Positions 1 to 7,494 of a stretch of DNA of 9,473 bases are shown here, one piece after another. How positions within the stretch are numbered: the stretch's first letter is position 1; every line of letters begins with the position of its first letter. Position numbers and translations under genes: made by a program. The notes beneath the pieces are model-generated. The model searched no databases, was not told the DNA's origin, and was given only the letters and a program-made list of their open reading frames with translations. The DNA comes from an uncultured Mycoplasmataceae bacterium (GTDB lineage: Bacteria > Bacillota_I > Bacilli_A > Mycoplasmatales > Mycoplasmoidaceae), in contig CASGBP010000071.1 in the NCBI GenBank assembly GCA_949299825.1, positions 1 to 9,473 on the forward strand. The letters run 5' to 3'.

Positions 1-87
1 CTTTCTACCTCCTGCAGTTTTCATTTTGCTACGAAAACCATGAGTTTTTAACCTTTTTCTTTTATTTGGTTGATAAGTTCTTTTCAT
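1..87 (-). CDS. rpmH: 50S ribosomal protein L34, N-terminal part (cut by window edge)
   Basis: L34 is a tiny, very basic protein of the large ribosomal subunit. The visible 29 residues begin MKRTYQPNKRKR and continue with THGFRSKM, the classic L34 signature of a Tyr-Gln-Pro followed by a basic run and then the THGFR turn. The family is about 44-47 aa, so roughly a third is missing beyond the left edge. The ATG at 87-85 is supported by AGTAGGTG at 93-100, five bases upstream. In many bacteria rpmH heads an rpmH-rnpA operon transcribed divergently from dnaA; here the upstream neighbours are tRNA genes on the same strand and no dnaA is seen. Identification is very secure. Confidence 0.96.
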   Translation of the reverse strand, partial: MKRTYQPNKRKRLKTHGFRSKMKTAGGRK

Positions 88-137
88 ATATACACCTACT
101 TTTTTAAAAATTAAATATATTTATATTACATATAAAT

Positions 138-165
138 ATAATAAAACATGTTAATTTTAACACAA
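138..165 (-). promoter_or_regulatory. Possible rpmH promoter
   Basis: On the minus strand TTGTGT (160-165) and TATTAT (138-143) are separated by 16 bases, resembling -35 and -10 elements, about 50 bases before the rpmH start codon. The surrounding DNA is nearly all A/T, so -10-like matches are expected by chance and this is only a candidate. Confidence 0.35.
149..162. repeat. Short perfect inverted repeat upstream of rpmH
   Basis: TGTTAA at 149-154 and TTAACA at 157-162 form 6-bp arms around a TT spacer. The dyad overlaps the spacer and the edge of the candidate -35 of the rpmH promoter, so it could be an operator. It could equally be chance in AT-rich DNA. Confidence 0.35.
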
Positions 166-210
166 TGCATTATTAAATTAAAATATTAATTAATGTTTTG
201 AATTTTTATA

Positions 211-240
211 AAAAGAAAAAAACCACTATTACTAGTGGTT
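211..240 (-). terminator. Rho-independent terminator of the Ile-Ala tRNA transcript
   Basis: Read on the minus strand, an 8-bp stem (arms at 233-240 and 221-228, AACCACTA with TAGTGGTT) closes a 4-base loop and is followed directly by a T-rich tract (TTTTTTTCTTTT, 211-222). It lies 11 bases past the 3' end of tRNA-Ala, as expected for a factor-independent terminator. The tract on the other side is shorter, so the minus direction is favoured. Confidence 0.85.
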
Positions 241-250
241 AATTTTTATA

Positions 251-326
251 TGGTGGAGCCTATGGGAGTCAAACCCACGACCTCCTGAGTGCAAATCAGG
301 CGCTCTATCAACTGAGCTAAGGCCCC
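251..326 (-). tRNA. tRNA-Ala (anticodon UGC)
   Basis: The minus strand folds into a full 76-base cloverleaf: 7-bp acceptor (GGGGCCT with AGGCTCC), D arm, anticodon loop TTTGCAC giving UGC, 5-base variable region, T arm, and encoded CCA. UGC with a modified or unmodified U34 can read the alanine codon box. The T loop is TTTGACT, with U at position 56 instead of the near-universal C, and the D loop has A at 19 instead of G (genome positions 271 and 308). The two changes restore a Watson-Crick tertiary pair. It follows tRNA-Ile by three bases in the same transcript; the Ile-Ala pair is the one usually found in rRNA spacers, but no rRNA is visible here. Confidence 0.97.
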
Positions 327-329
327 AAA

Positions 330-406
330 TGGTAGTCGTGAATGGACTTGAACCATCGACCTCTCCCTTATCAGGGGAGTGCTCTAACCAGCTGAGCTAC
401 ACGACT
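330..406 (-). tRNA. tRNA-Ile (anticodon GAU)
   Basis: A 77-base cloverleaf on the minus strand: acceptor AGTCGTG pairing with CACGACT, D loop with the normal G18-G19, anticodon loop CTGATAA giving GAU, T loop TTCAAGT with the normal C56, and encoded CCA. It decodes AUC and AUU. It is first in the two-tRNA transcript, three bases before tRNA-Ala, with a -10-like element 16 bases upstream. Confidence 0.97.
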
Positions 407-422
407 ATTAAAAAACTATATT

Positions 423-428
423 ATTATA
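423..428 (-). promoter_or_regulatory. -10 element of the tRNA-Ile/tRNA-Ala promoter
   Basis: A perfect TATAAT on the minus strand ends 16 bases before the mature 5' end of tRNA-Ile. TTGTAA-like sequence lies further upstream but with a spacer of about 21, too long for a standard -35. A -10-like element sits the same 16 bases upstream of tRNA-Asp at the other end of the window, which supports both. Confidence 0.5.
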
Positions 429-478
429 CTAAAAGAAAATTAAAAAAAATTACAAAGAAAATATAGGTTTATAGCTTT

Positions 479-3400
479 TTATTGAGGTTCTTTATAATTT
501 TCAGTTCAAGATTCTCCAAATAAATCGTTTAATCTTCTATCAAAAGTAGTAACTTTTCCCATTGCCTCTCTCATATTATCAAATGCAACATTGGTAAATA
601 AAGTGTTGGAATTAAATCAATCTATTGCTGAAATGAAAAATGCTTCTGGACTAGCACCAAGGAATCCATCAGATGCAGCCACTGTTCAGTTAATTCCCTT
701 ATCTTGTTCAGTTATTTGTCCATCAGGATTAGGGTTACCATTCTCATCAGCTGTATCAAATAATTTAACAACATCATCATAATTAAATTGAGTAACAACT
801 ACTTGAGATCCTAAGTCGCTTGTAGTATCACCAAAATATCGTTCTTTTCATGGTTGTTGAACAGAGTAGGTAGAATTAACTAATTGCTGTGATGTAACCC
901 TTTCAAATGCAATATCTGGAATTATTAACTTAGCTAGTTCTTTTAACAATGGAATATATTCTGAGGCAACAGAAGATTTATCAATTCTTGTTCTTAAACT
1001 TTGAGCTTGTTCTTTATTGTCGTTAGTTAAAGTAAAATTTTCAAATAACCAAGTTGTCATTCTATCTTTTTGAGTGTTATTTCTAATCTTATCAATTTCT
1101 AGATCCAATTTTTTTCTACCTTCTACAGCACCTGAAGCAATATTATATAAAACACCCTTAATGTTAGATGTTGTTCTAGTATCATCATCATAATATTTTG
1201 CACTTGAACTAAACATTGTTGAAGATGCAGTTGAATCCAAATCTGCATTAGTACTACCAGGGAAATTCATTCCTAAAAAACCAGTATAACCATTATTTGT
1301 ATTTGTGATTTCTGGACTTGGAGAAGCAAATCTTCAGTATGTACTCTTATTATTGAAAGTTACATCTTGTTCAAATAAAACTGGACTAGTTGAAACTGGT
1401 TTAATAGCAACTTTAGATGCATCTTGATATGCATAACCATAAGTGTTTTGTGATACTTGAATCATTTTAGATTTAAAAGCAAATTGCTCATCTATTGTTT
1501 GATTAGCATAATCTTGAATAAAATTAATTCTTTCATTAGTAGTTCATACATATGCAGCTTTACCATTATTTGTTGTTTTATCTAGCAAGTAATCTCTAAA
1601 CTTTGTAAAGTTATAAGATCTAGTTGTTGAATCATAATCAAAAGCATAAAGTAAAGTTAAAAAATTTCGTAATGATGCAACTTGTTCATCGCTATAATAA
1701 CCATTAGTCAATGAAGCAGTATTGTTATTAACTAAAAGATTATATAACTCATTAAAAGTTGTTCAATTACCAACAGAATATTGAATTGTAGAAGTTACCT
1801 CACTAAATCTATCCTTTAAATTTAATGCATATTGTAAACGCGAATTAACAAATCCTAAAGAGGTTTCATTACTAGTAGGCAAGGTATCAGCATTTTGGTT
1901 GTCAAAATTAAAGTTAGTAAAGTTAATTCCTGCATTTTCATCAGTTAAATATGCTTGTGCTTTTTGTAAATAAACAATATTGGCCACCTTACTAGAAGTT
2001 ATTCAAGAACCAATTGCATCATTAATTCGATCACCAAAACTAGCATAATATTGAGTACTATCTTGTTTTTCAGTTGAAACTTCTAAATATTGATTATATG
2101 AAGCAGAAGAATAGGTTAATGTTTTTGGTACCAATGGATTATTAGCAGTCATAGTATTTAAATAATTCAATGCTGCTTGTTTAAAATCATTTTCTTTAGT
2201 TTTTAAAGTAGTATTTTTAAATATTTGATTATCTGAAAAATGTCATGCAACATTAGAGTACGTACCATAAACATCATCAAAAACACCATCAACTAATGAC
2301 ACATTATTTTGAGTTATATCTCTAGTATAAGGTAACATACCTGCAATACCATTAACTACAACTGCATCATCATAACCTTCTGTACCAAAATACTTACCCA
2401 CATAAGAAGTTTGAAGATCAAGAAATTTTTGTCTAATTGTTGAGTTCACTGAAGAATAACTACTATAGTCAACAAAATCATAATATTTTTTAAATACTGC
2501 TTTTTCTTCATCAGTTATTAACTTCTTAGTTGCTGAATTTCATCCAACTTCCATATTTGAGTAAACATCACTAAAAATATATGCTCTCTTTTCTTCGTTA
2601 GTTGTTGGAGGATTAGTTTCTTTTGAAATAATATATTTAATTAACAACTCGTTTCTATTATCAGTGTAATAACTACTAATATCACTATTTAAATCTAAGG
2701 TAAAACCAGTAGTAGAAGAAGGATTATTTCCATCTGTAGTAGTTGTATTTGATATTAAATGTCTTCATAATAAAGTATTCTTAATTTCAGTAATCTTTTC
2801 CTCATAAGTACTAGCGCTTTTAATTGCATCATATCTATCAATACCTATTATGTGAACACCAGCTTCATCTCTTGTCATAATAAATGGTGAATTTAAAATA
2901 TTAACTGAATCTGTAATTGATTTAGCACCATTATAAATACCATCAAATGCATAAGTTGGATTATCATTGATAATTTTTCTAACAGCTTCAGGTAAAGCAA
3001 AATAATAAGGACTAGTAGCAGAGTTTGAAGGTTCATCATATCGGAAAAAATTTGACATAATTTCTAAACCAGGTTCAACAATAGCAGTACCACCATTTAC
3101 TGTATCGCCTTGTTTTTTTAATTTTGATACACCATTAATTGTTGGTACTCTCCTATCTTCAGTCCCAAATAATAAGTTATTTAATTTATACATTGCTGCA
3201 GCAGAATATTGTGTATAAGTTGAATCATAAACATCTTTTGCATTTATTAGGTATAGAGTTGAACTATCAGTAGTATATTCAACAGGTATATTAATAGCTC
3301 CACCCAAACTATCTAATATTAACTTTTTTTGAGAATTAGGTTGTATATCAGTTACAAACATATTGTATTTAGCTGTTGCATTAAGTGTACCTTCAAGTGA

Positions 3401-4375
3401 AGTAACTTCTGGTTCAAAAACTTGTCATGAATATGAGGCCTCAGTTCCAACTGGACTTGTACCACCATTCATATTTGTTGCAAGTAACACATTAAAGAAA
3501 TTTGAATCACCTTCTTCAGTAGCAGGAACATCTTGACCAAATAAAACCATTGAAGTAACTAATGGCAATTTATCCTTTACATATTCATCAAACACAAAGC
3601 TCTTAAAATCAGCAATTGCCTCATTAAAACTATCAACTGGTGCTGGATCCATTACAGGTGGTGATCCTTCATCGCTTGATTGATATGCAGGTGCCTTAAA
3701 AACAATATTACATGGTTGACCAACTGCATTGAAAATTACATCCTTATCAAATAACATACTCTCAGTAATGTCAGTAACAATTTGACCATTTTTATTAACA
3801 AGATTTATGAAGCTTCCAGACTGCATAATTGAATCAAATTCAGAAGTCACCAATGAAAATAATTGATTTCTTTTTCAATCAATTTCATTACCCCCAACAG
3901 GATCCAATTCATTTAATTGAAAGTAAAATTGTCAATCTGATCCATGTTGATCTTTGTAAGAAGACACAGCATCATCTCAAGATGTGTTAATATTATCAAC
4001 TCACTCATCAAATTTTTCAGTATATGATTTTGAATCTTTGATATTCTTGAAAAAGTCAACCAAAATATTTGAAATAGTAATATCAATTATTCTTTCCATT
4101 CCATCAGAGGTTTGAATGGTTTCAGATGCAAATTGTTCAATTGTTTCAACTTTTTGCATACTATTCATTGTTGAAACTTCATCTTTTGCTCTTTCAAGAC
4201 CATAATTAATAAAATCACCATTACCTTCAACAGGTTTAACTTGGTTCTCGACTAAATCACTAATTGATGATTTTTGGAATAAACGAGGAATGAAAATTGC
4301 TAACAAAGGGGTTGCTACTGCACAAAAAATAACACCAGCTATAATTGCAATAATACCTTTTTTTCCCAATTTCAT
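479..4375 (-). CDS. Giant membrane-anchored extracellular protein (about 1298 aa), unknown function, possible distant foldase relationship
   Basis: One frame stays open from ATG 4375 to TAA 479-481 when TGA is read as Trp; standard-code pieces all lie in this frame. The start is set by AGGTGA four bases upstream; an in-frame TTG directly before it would clash with this site. Residues 2-6 are basic (KLGKK), then about 8-29 form one hydrophobic segment: a signal anchor. C18 is preceded by Phe, so this is not a lipobox. By my reading the only other Cys is residue 222. The rest is soluble and rich in Asn, Ser, Thr, Asp and Tyr, so probably outside the cell. Residues about 105-176 look like the helical chaperone part of PrsA/SurA proteins, and about 496-515 (GVHIIGIDRY) resemble the end of a parvulin domain. 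Residues 1207-1225 hold an EF-hand-like loop. Family membership is unproven; the gene itself is secure. Confidence 0.88.
701..757 (-). other. EF-hand-like acidic loop within the giant surface protein
   Basis: Residues 1207-1225 read FD-like helix end, then DTADENGN, PNP, DGQITEQD. Residues 1214-1225 fit the 12-residue calcium loop pattern with Asn, Asn, Asp at positions 1, 3 and 5, Gly at 6, Ile at 8 and Asp at 12. A helix-like NYDDVVKLF segment precedes it, as in an EF hand. Position 12 is Asp rather than the usual Glu and only one loop is seen, so metal binding is a guess. Confidence 0.35.
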
Positions 4376-4379
4376 CAAT

Positions 4380-4389
4380 TCACCTACCT
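4380..4389 (-). promoter_or_regulatory. Ribosome binding site of the giant surface protein
   Basis: Minus-strand AGGTAGGTGA contains two AGGT copies; AGGTGA (4380-4385) ends four bases before ATG 4375. It decides in favour of that ATG over the in-frame TTG at 4378. The same AGGTG core precedes rpmH. Confidence 0.75.
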
Positions 4390-4411
4390 TTTAATAAACA
4401 ATATATTTAAC

Positions 4412-4440
4412 TTTATAAAAAGTAATGTAATTTATATTAT
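4412..4440 (+). promoter_or_regulatory. Candidate promoter of the suf operon
   Basis: TTTATA (4412-4417) and TATTAT (4435-4440) are 17 bases apart, giving a start near 4447 and a leader of only about 16 bases before the sufC ATG. The ribosome site AAAGGA at 4451-4456 would just fit in that leader. No dyad typical of an operator is evident. AT-richness limits confidence. Confidence 0.4.
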
Positions 4441-4441
4441 A
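4436..4441 (-). promoter_or_regulatory. Candidate -10 element of the giant surface protein gene
   Basis: Minus-strand TATAAT at 4436-4441, with a second copy at 4444-4449, lies about 60 bases upstream of the start codon. No convincing -35 accompanies either copy. The first overlaps the candidate suf -10 on the other strand, so the two promoters may compete. Confidence 0.3.
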
Positions 4442-4462
4442 TCATTATACAAAGGATAATAA

Positions 4463-5269
4463 ATGAAAAAGGTACTAGAAATTGTGAATTTATACATTTC
4501 TATTGGTGAAAAATCAATACTAAAAAATCTAAATTTTGTTGTAAATGAGGGTGATTGTGTTTGTATATTAGGTTCAAATGGCGAGGGTAAATCAACAATC
4601 TTAAAAGCCATAATGAATCATTACTTAATTGAAATTAACAAAGGGGAGATAATTTTTGAAAATACTAATATAACAAATCTAAGTTCAGAAGAGAGATCTC
4701 ATCTTGGAATTTTCTTAATTTATCAAAATCCTATTGAAATTGAGGGTATTAATCAACTTGATTTATACAAGTCTATCTTAAACGAAAATAACAAGAAAAC
4801 AAATATTGCAAATTTATATAAAACTGTGAAAAAGAATTTAGAAAAAATTAATTTAAATGAAGATATATTAGAACGGGAAGTGAATGTAAATTTTAGTGGT
4901 GGAGAAAAAAAGAAAAATGAAATAATGCAAATGTTACTTCTAGATCCAAAGCTAATTTTAGTTGATGAAATTGATAGTGGATTAGATGTTGATTCTATGA
5001 AAACAATTTGTGATATTTTGAAACAAGAATTAAAAATTGGTAAAACAATAATTTTCATCACACACAATAAGCAAATGATAGAAGAATTAAAACCTAATAA
5101 AGTTTTGTTAATATCTGATAAAAAAATCGTCAAAGAAGGTGATTATAATTTTGGATTAAATGTCATAAATGATGGTTTTAAAAAAACATTACAATCACTA
5201 AATATTAATACCAGAAAAGACAAAGAAAAAATTGATGTTTGTGTAGGTGATCATTTTGCTAAGCGATAA
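4463..5269 (+). CDS. sufC: Fe-S cluster assembly ATPase SufC
   Basis: SufC is the soluble ABC-type ATPase that powers the SufB-SufD scaffold. The 268 residues carry every ABC motif in order: Walker A GSNGEGKST (37-45), Q-loop Q88 in YQNPIEI, signature FSGGEKKKNEI (144-154), Walker B LILVDE (164-169), D-loop SGLD and H-loop H201 in ITHN. The QNPxEI Q-loop, the SGGEKK(K/R)NE signature and the DSGLD stretch separate SufC from transport ATPases. The start ATG has AAAGGA six bases upstream. The protein is about 15-20 aa longer than typical SufC at its C terminus, and this tail overlaps the start of sufD. It is the first gene of the suf operon. It contains no Trp, so it is unbroken even under the standard code. 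Confidence 0.96.
   Translation: MKKVLEIVNLYISIGEKSILKNLNFVVNEGDCVCILGSNGEGKSTILKAIMNHYLIEINKGEIIFENTNITNLSSEERSHLGIFLIYQNPIEIEGINQLDLYKSILNENNKKTNIANLYKTVKKNLEKINLNEDILEREVNVNFSGGEKKKNEIMQMLLLDPKLILVDEIDSGLDVDSMKTICDILKQELKIGKTIIFITHNKQMIEELKPNKVLLISDKKIVKEGDYNFGLNVINDGFKKTLQSLNINTRKDKEKIDVCVGDHFAKR
5245..5250 (+). promoter_or_regulatory. Ribosome binding site of sufD inside sufC
   Basis: AGGTGA lies inside the 3' end of sufC, five bases before the in-frame TTG at 5256. An in-frame GTG at 5247 overlaps this motif and has no site of its own, and a TAG immediately precedes that GTG in frame. The motif therefore favours TTG as the sufD start. Confidence 0.55.
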
Positions 5270-5849
5270 TTTTTATTTTGTAAGTGACAATGAAGATAAA
5301 AAAGAATTTATATTTGATTCTAATTTTAGTATTGTCGATTTAAATAAATCTAGCCAAATTAAGTTTATTTTACAAGCAAACTATGAAAATGTTTCTGCTT
5401 CATTTAATTTATTATTAATTGCAAAGGATCAACAAAAAAGAATAGATATTGAATGTAACTTAGAAAGTTTTAACAATGATCTAAAAATAAATGTTTTTTG
5501 TCTTACCTTTGATAATTCAAAAATTAAGGTTTTTATTAGAGCTAAAAATACTAACAAGAAAAAAAATGATATTAATATTGCAATAAACTCAGTTTTATTT
5601 AGTAATAATTCAACTTTTTCAGCTTGTCCAATTTTTGATTTTAATTCAAATGAAATAAATGCAAAACATAGTGTTAAAATAGGTTCATTGAATGAGAAAG
5701 AAGTTAATTATTTAATATCTAGAGGAATATCAAAAGAAAATGCTAAAACTATGTTGTTAAATGGAAAAATTGATGCAATATTAAAACAGTTTAATAATGA
5801 AGATAAGATAAAAATTAAAAATAAAATTAAAACAATGATAAGGAATTAA
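5256..5849 (+). CDS. sufD: Fe-S cluster scaffold SufD, unusually short
   Basis: SufD pairs with SufB in the SufBC2D scaffold. The C-terminal part is diagnostic: FSACPIFDF, then AKHSVKIGSLNEKEVNYL and ISRGIS with an AKTML helix, matching the family's HGAxxG, LxxxxxxYLxSRGI and terminal helical domain. H138 corresponds to the histidine known to be essential in E. coli SufD (H360). At about 197 aa it is roughly half of normal SufD (about 400-440); most of the N-terminal region and part of the beta-helix are missing, with no remnant upstream because sufC overlaps it. I prefer TTG 5256 because AGGTGA sits five bases upstream; the alternative is GTG 5247. It overlaps sufC by 14 bases and ends three bases before sufS, so translation is probably coupled. 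Confidence 0.85.
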   Translation: MLSDNFYFVSDNEDKKEFIFDSNFSIVDLNKSSQIKFILQANYENVSASFNLLLIAKDQQKRIDIECNLESFNNDLKINVFCLTFDNSKIKVFIRAKNTNKKKNDINIAINSVLFSNNSTFSACPIFDFNSNEINAKHSVKIGSLNEKEVNYLISRGISKENAKTMLLNGKIDAILKQFNNEDKIKIKNKIKTMIRN

Positions 5850-5852
5850 CAT

Positions 5853-7067
5853 ATGAACATAGAAAAAATCAGAGAAAAAATAGATTGATTTAAAAAAAAT
5901 GAAGGATTAATTTATGCTGATTCTGCTGCTACTTCATTAAAACCAACAGATGTTACAAATGCCATATCCAAATATTATAATGAACAATCTACCAATCCAC
6001 ATAATAGTGATTCAATGTTTACCAATGATGCACTAATAAAAATGCAAGAATGTAGAAAATTATGTGGATCACTAATTAATGCATCTGAAGATGAAATAAT
6101 CTTTACCTCTGGTGCTACTGAATCATTAAATTTAATTGCTCAATCAATTTCATTTAGATTAAAAAAAGATGATGAAATAATCCTTACAAAATTTGAACAT
6201 GCTTCTAATCTATTACCTTGATATTACTTAAGAGATAAAATAGGTGTAAAACTTGTTTTTGCTGAAATAAAAAATTTAAAACCTACAAGCAAGGATTTCT
6301 TAGACAAAATAACAGATAAAACAAAAATAATAAGTTTTACTGGAATGTCTAATTTGATAGGATTAACTTTTGATGTTGAAGAAATTGCAAATAAAATAAA
6401 AAATAAATATCCAAAAATTTTATTATGTGTAGATATAGCACAAATGATTGCTCATAAAAAATGTGATGTAAAAAAATGAAATGTTGATTTTGCTGCTTTT
6501 AGTGCTCATAAAATATTTGGACCAACTGGAATTGGTGTAGCTTATATAAAAAAGGAATTACAGTCTGAAATTAATCCAATCCGTTTTGGAGGTGGAATGA
6601 ATTTTGAAATTAACAAAGATAATTTTTGCTATATAGATGGAGTTGCCAAATTTGAAGGCGGAACTCCCCATGTGGCTGGAATGTATGGATGAATTGAAGC
6701 ACTAAAATTTATAAATGAAATAGGTTATGATTTTATTGAAAAATATGAAAAAGAAATCTATGAACAATTAATCAATGGTCTTAATAACAACGAAAACATT
6801 GAAATATATAACAAAGAATGCAACTCAACTATTTTAGCCTTTAATGTTAAAGGAATTTTTTGCCAAGATTTAGCTGCTTATTTGGGTAAAAAGGGAATTA
6901 TTGTTCGTTCTGGTTTAAGTTGTGCAAAATTAATGGATGAAGTATTAGAAACAAAAGGTTTAGTACGTGCATCATTTTATGTCTATAATAGTTTAGAAGA
7001 AATAAAAAGATTTATTGATATCTTAAACAATATTTCAAAAAAGGATGTATTAAATGAACTTATCTAA
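5853..7067 (+). CDS. sufS: Cysteine desulfurase SufS
   Basis: SufS is a PLP enzyme that converts cysteine to alanine and holds the sulfur as a persulfide for SufU. The 404 residues match the family length (about 405). Visible residues: YADSAATSLKP near the N terminus, H116 in EHASN (stacks on PLP), D194 and Q197 in VDIAQ, the PLP lysine K220 in SAHKIFGPTGIG, and the catalytic C357 in RSGLSCAKLMD, followed by RASFYVYN with R373. The short Cys loop is the group II (SufS/Csd) type rather than the IscS/NifS type. All four Trp codons I see are TGA, including those in the LLPWYY and MYGWIEAL motifs, so a standard-code caller would break it into pieces. AAGGA (5840-5844) lies eight bases before the ATG. 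It overlaps sufU by 14 bases. Confidence 0.96.
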
Positions 7068-7494
7068 TGAAATGCTAAAACAAATAATAATTCAACATTA
7101 TGATGAACCAGATAATAAAGTTGATGATGAAAATAATTTAATAAATGAAGGTTATGTTTATTTTCATAATAAATCTGCAACATGTATTGATGACATTAAA
7201 ATATATATAAAATGAGAAAACAAGATTATTGTAGATGCAAAATTTAGTGGCTTAGGGTGTGCAATTTCAACTGCCTCATCAGACATTTTTTGTGAAATGG
7301 TTAAAGGCAAAAACAAGGATGCATCTCTTGCACTAATAAATGAATATAAAAAGATGATAAACAATGAAGAATTTAATAGTGATTTGATGGAAGAATTAAT
7401 TGCTTTTAGAGAAATTTATAAACAAGCAAATAGAATAAGATGTTCACTTATTGGAGTTAATGCAATTGAGGAATTATTAAAAAATGAAAAATAA
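7054..7494 (+). CDS. sufU: Sulfur-transfer protein SufU
   Basis: SufU is the zinc-dependent sulfurtransferase that accepts persulfide sulfur from SufS in Gram-positive-type SUF systems. The 146 residues (usual length about 140-150) begin with MLKQIIIQHYDEPDNK, matching the family's LYxxxIxxHYxxPxNxG opening. The zinc and active-site set is present: C44 and D46 (TCID), C69 (GLGCAIS) and C130 (RIRCSL), the same spacing as in B. subtilis SufU. The usual TCGD is TCID here, so the central Gly is replaced but the ligands remain. The start ATG at 7054 lies inside sufS, with AAGGA at 7041-7045, giving a 14-base overlap. W54 is TGA, which splits it under the standard code. The absence of a C-terminal GPxR-type scaffold motif argues against IscU. 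Confidence 0.94.

Noticed and set aside
88..215. DnaA boxes or an origin next to rpmH
   Set aside because: I looked for TTATCCACA-like 9-mers on both strands; the nearest match (in TTTTAACACA) differs at three positions, and no dnaA is adjacent.
407..478. Terminator for the giant gene
   Set aside because: Only weak, imperfect pairing (TATAG/TTATA) was found and no clear stem with a T tract, so read-through into the tRNA pair cannot be excluded.
591..782. Plus-strand open frame of 63 codons
   Set aside because: It lies wholly inside the minus-strand giant gene, has no ribosome site, and its translation resembles no family.
4308..4325. Lipoprotein lipobox around C18 of the giant protein
   Set aside because: The residues before Cys are V-I-F; Phe at -1 does not fit the Gly/Ala/Ser requirement, and the hydrophobic stretch continues for ten residues beyond the Cys, so a signal anchor fits better.
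479..4375. Pseudogene or run of frameshifted fragments
   Set aside because: All fragments are in one frame and every break is TGA, which is Trp in this code; conserved Trp positions in SufS and SufB confirm the code.
4753..5133. Minus-strand open frame of 126 codons opposite sufC
   Set aside because: It is the reverse complement of a well-conserved sufC coding region and is low-complexity Phe/Ile/Ser sequence expected from an AT-rich antisense frame.
7164..7364. Minus-strand open frame opposite sufU
   Set aside because: Antisense shadow of sufU with no start signal or recognisable motif.
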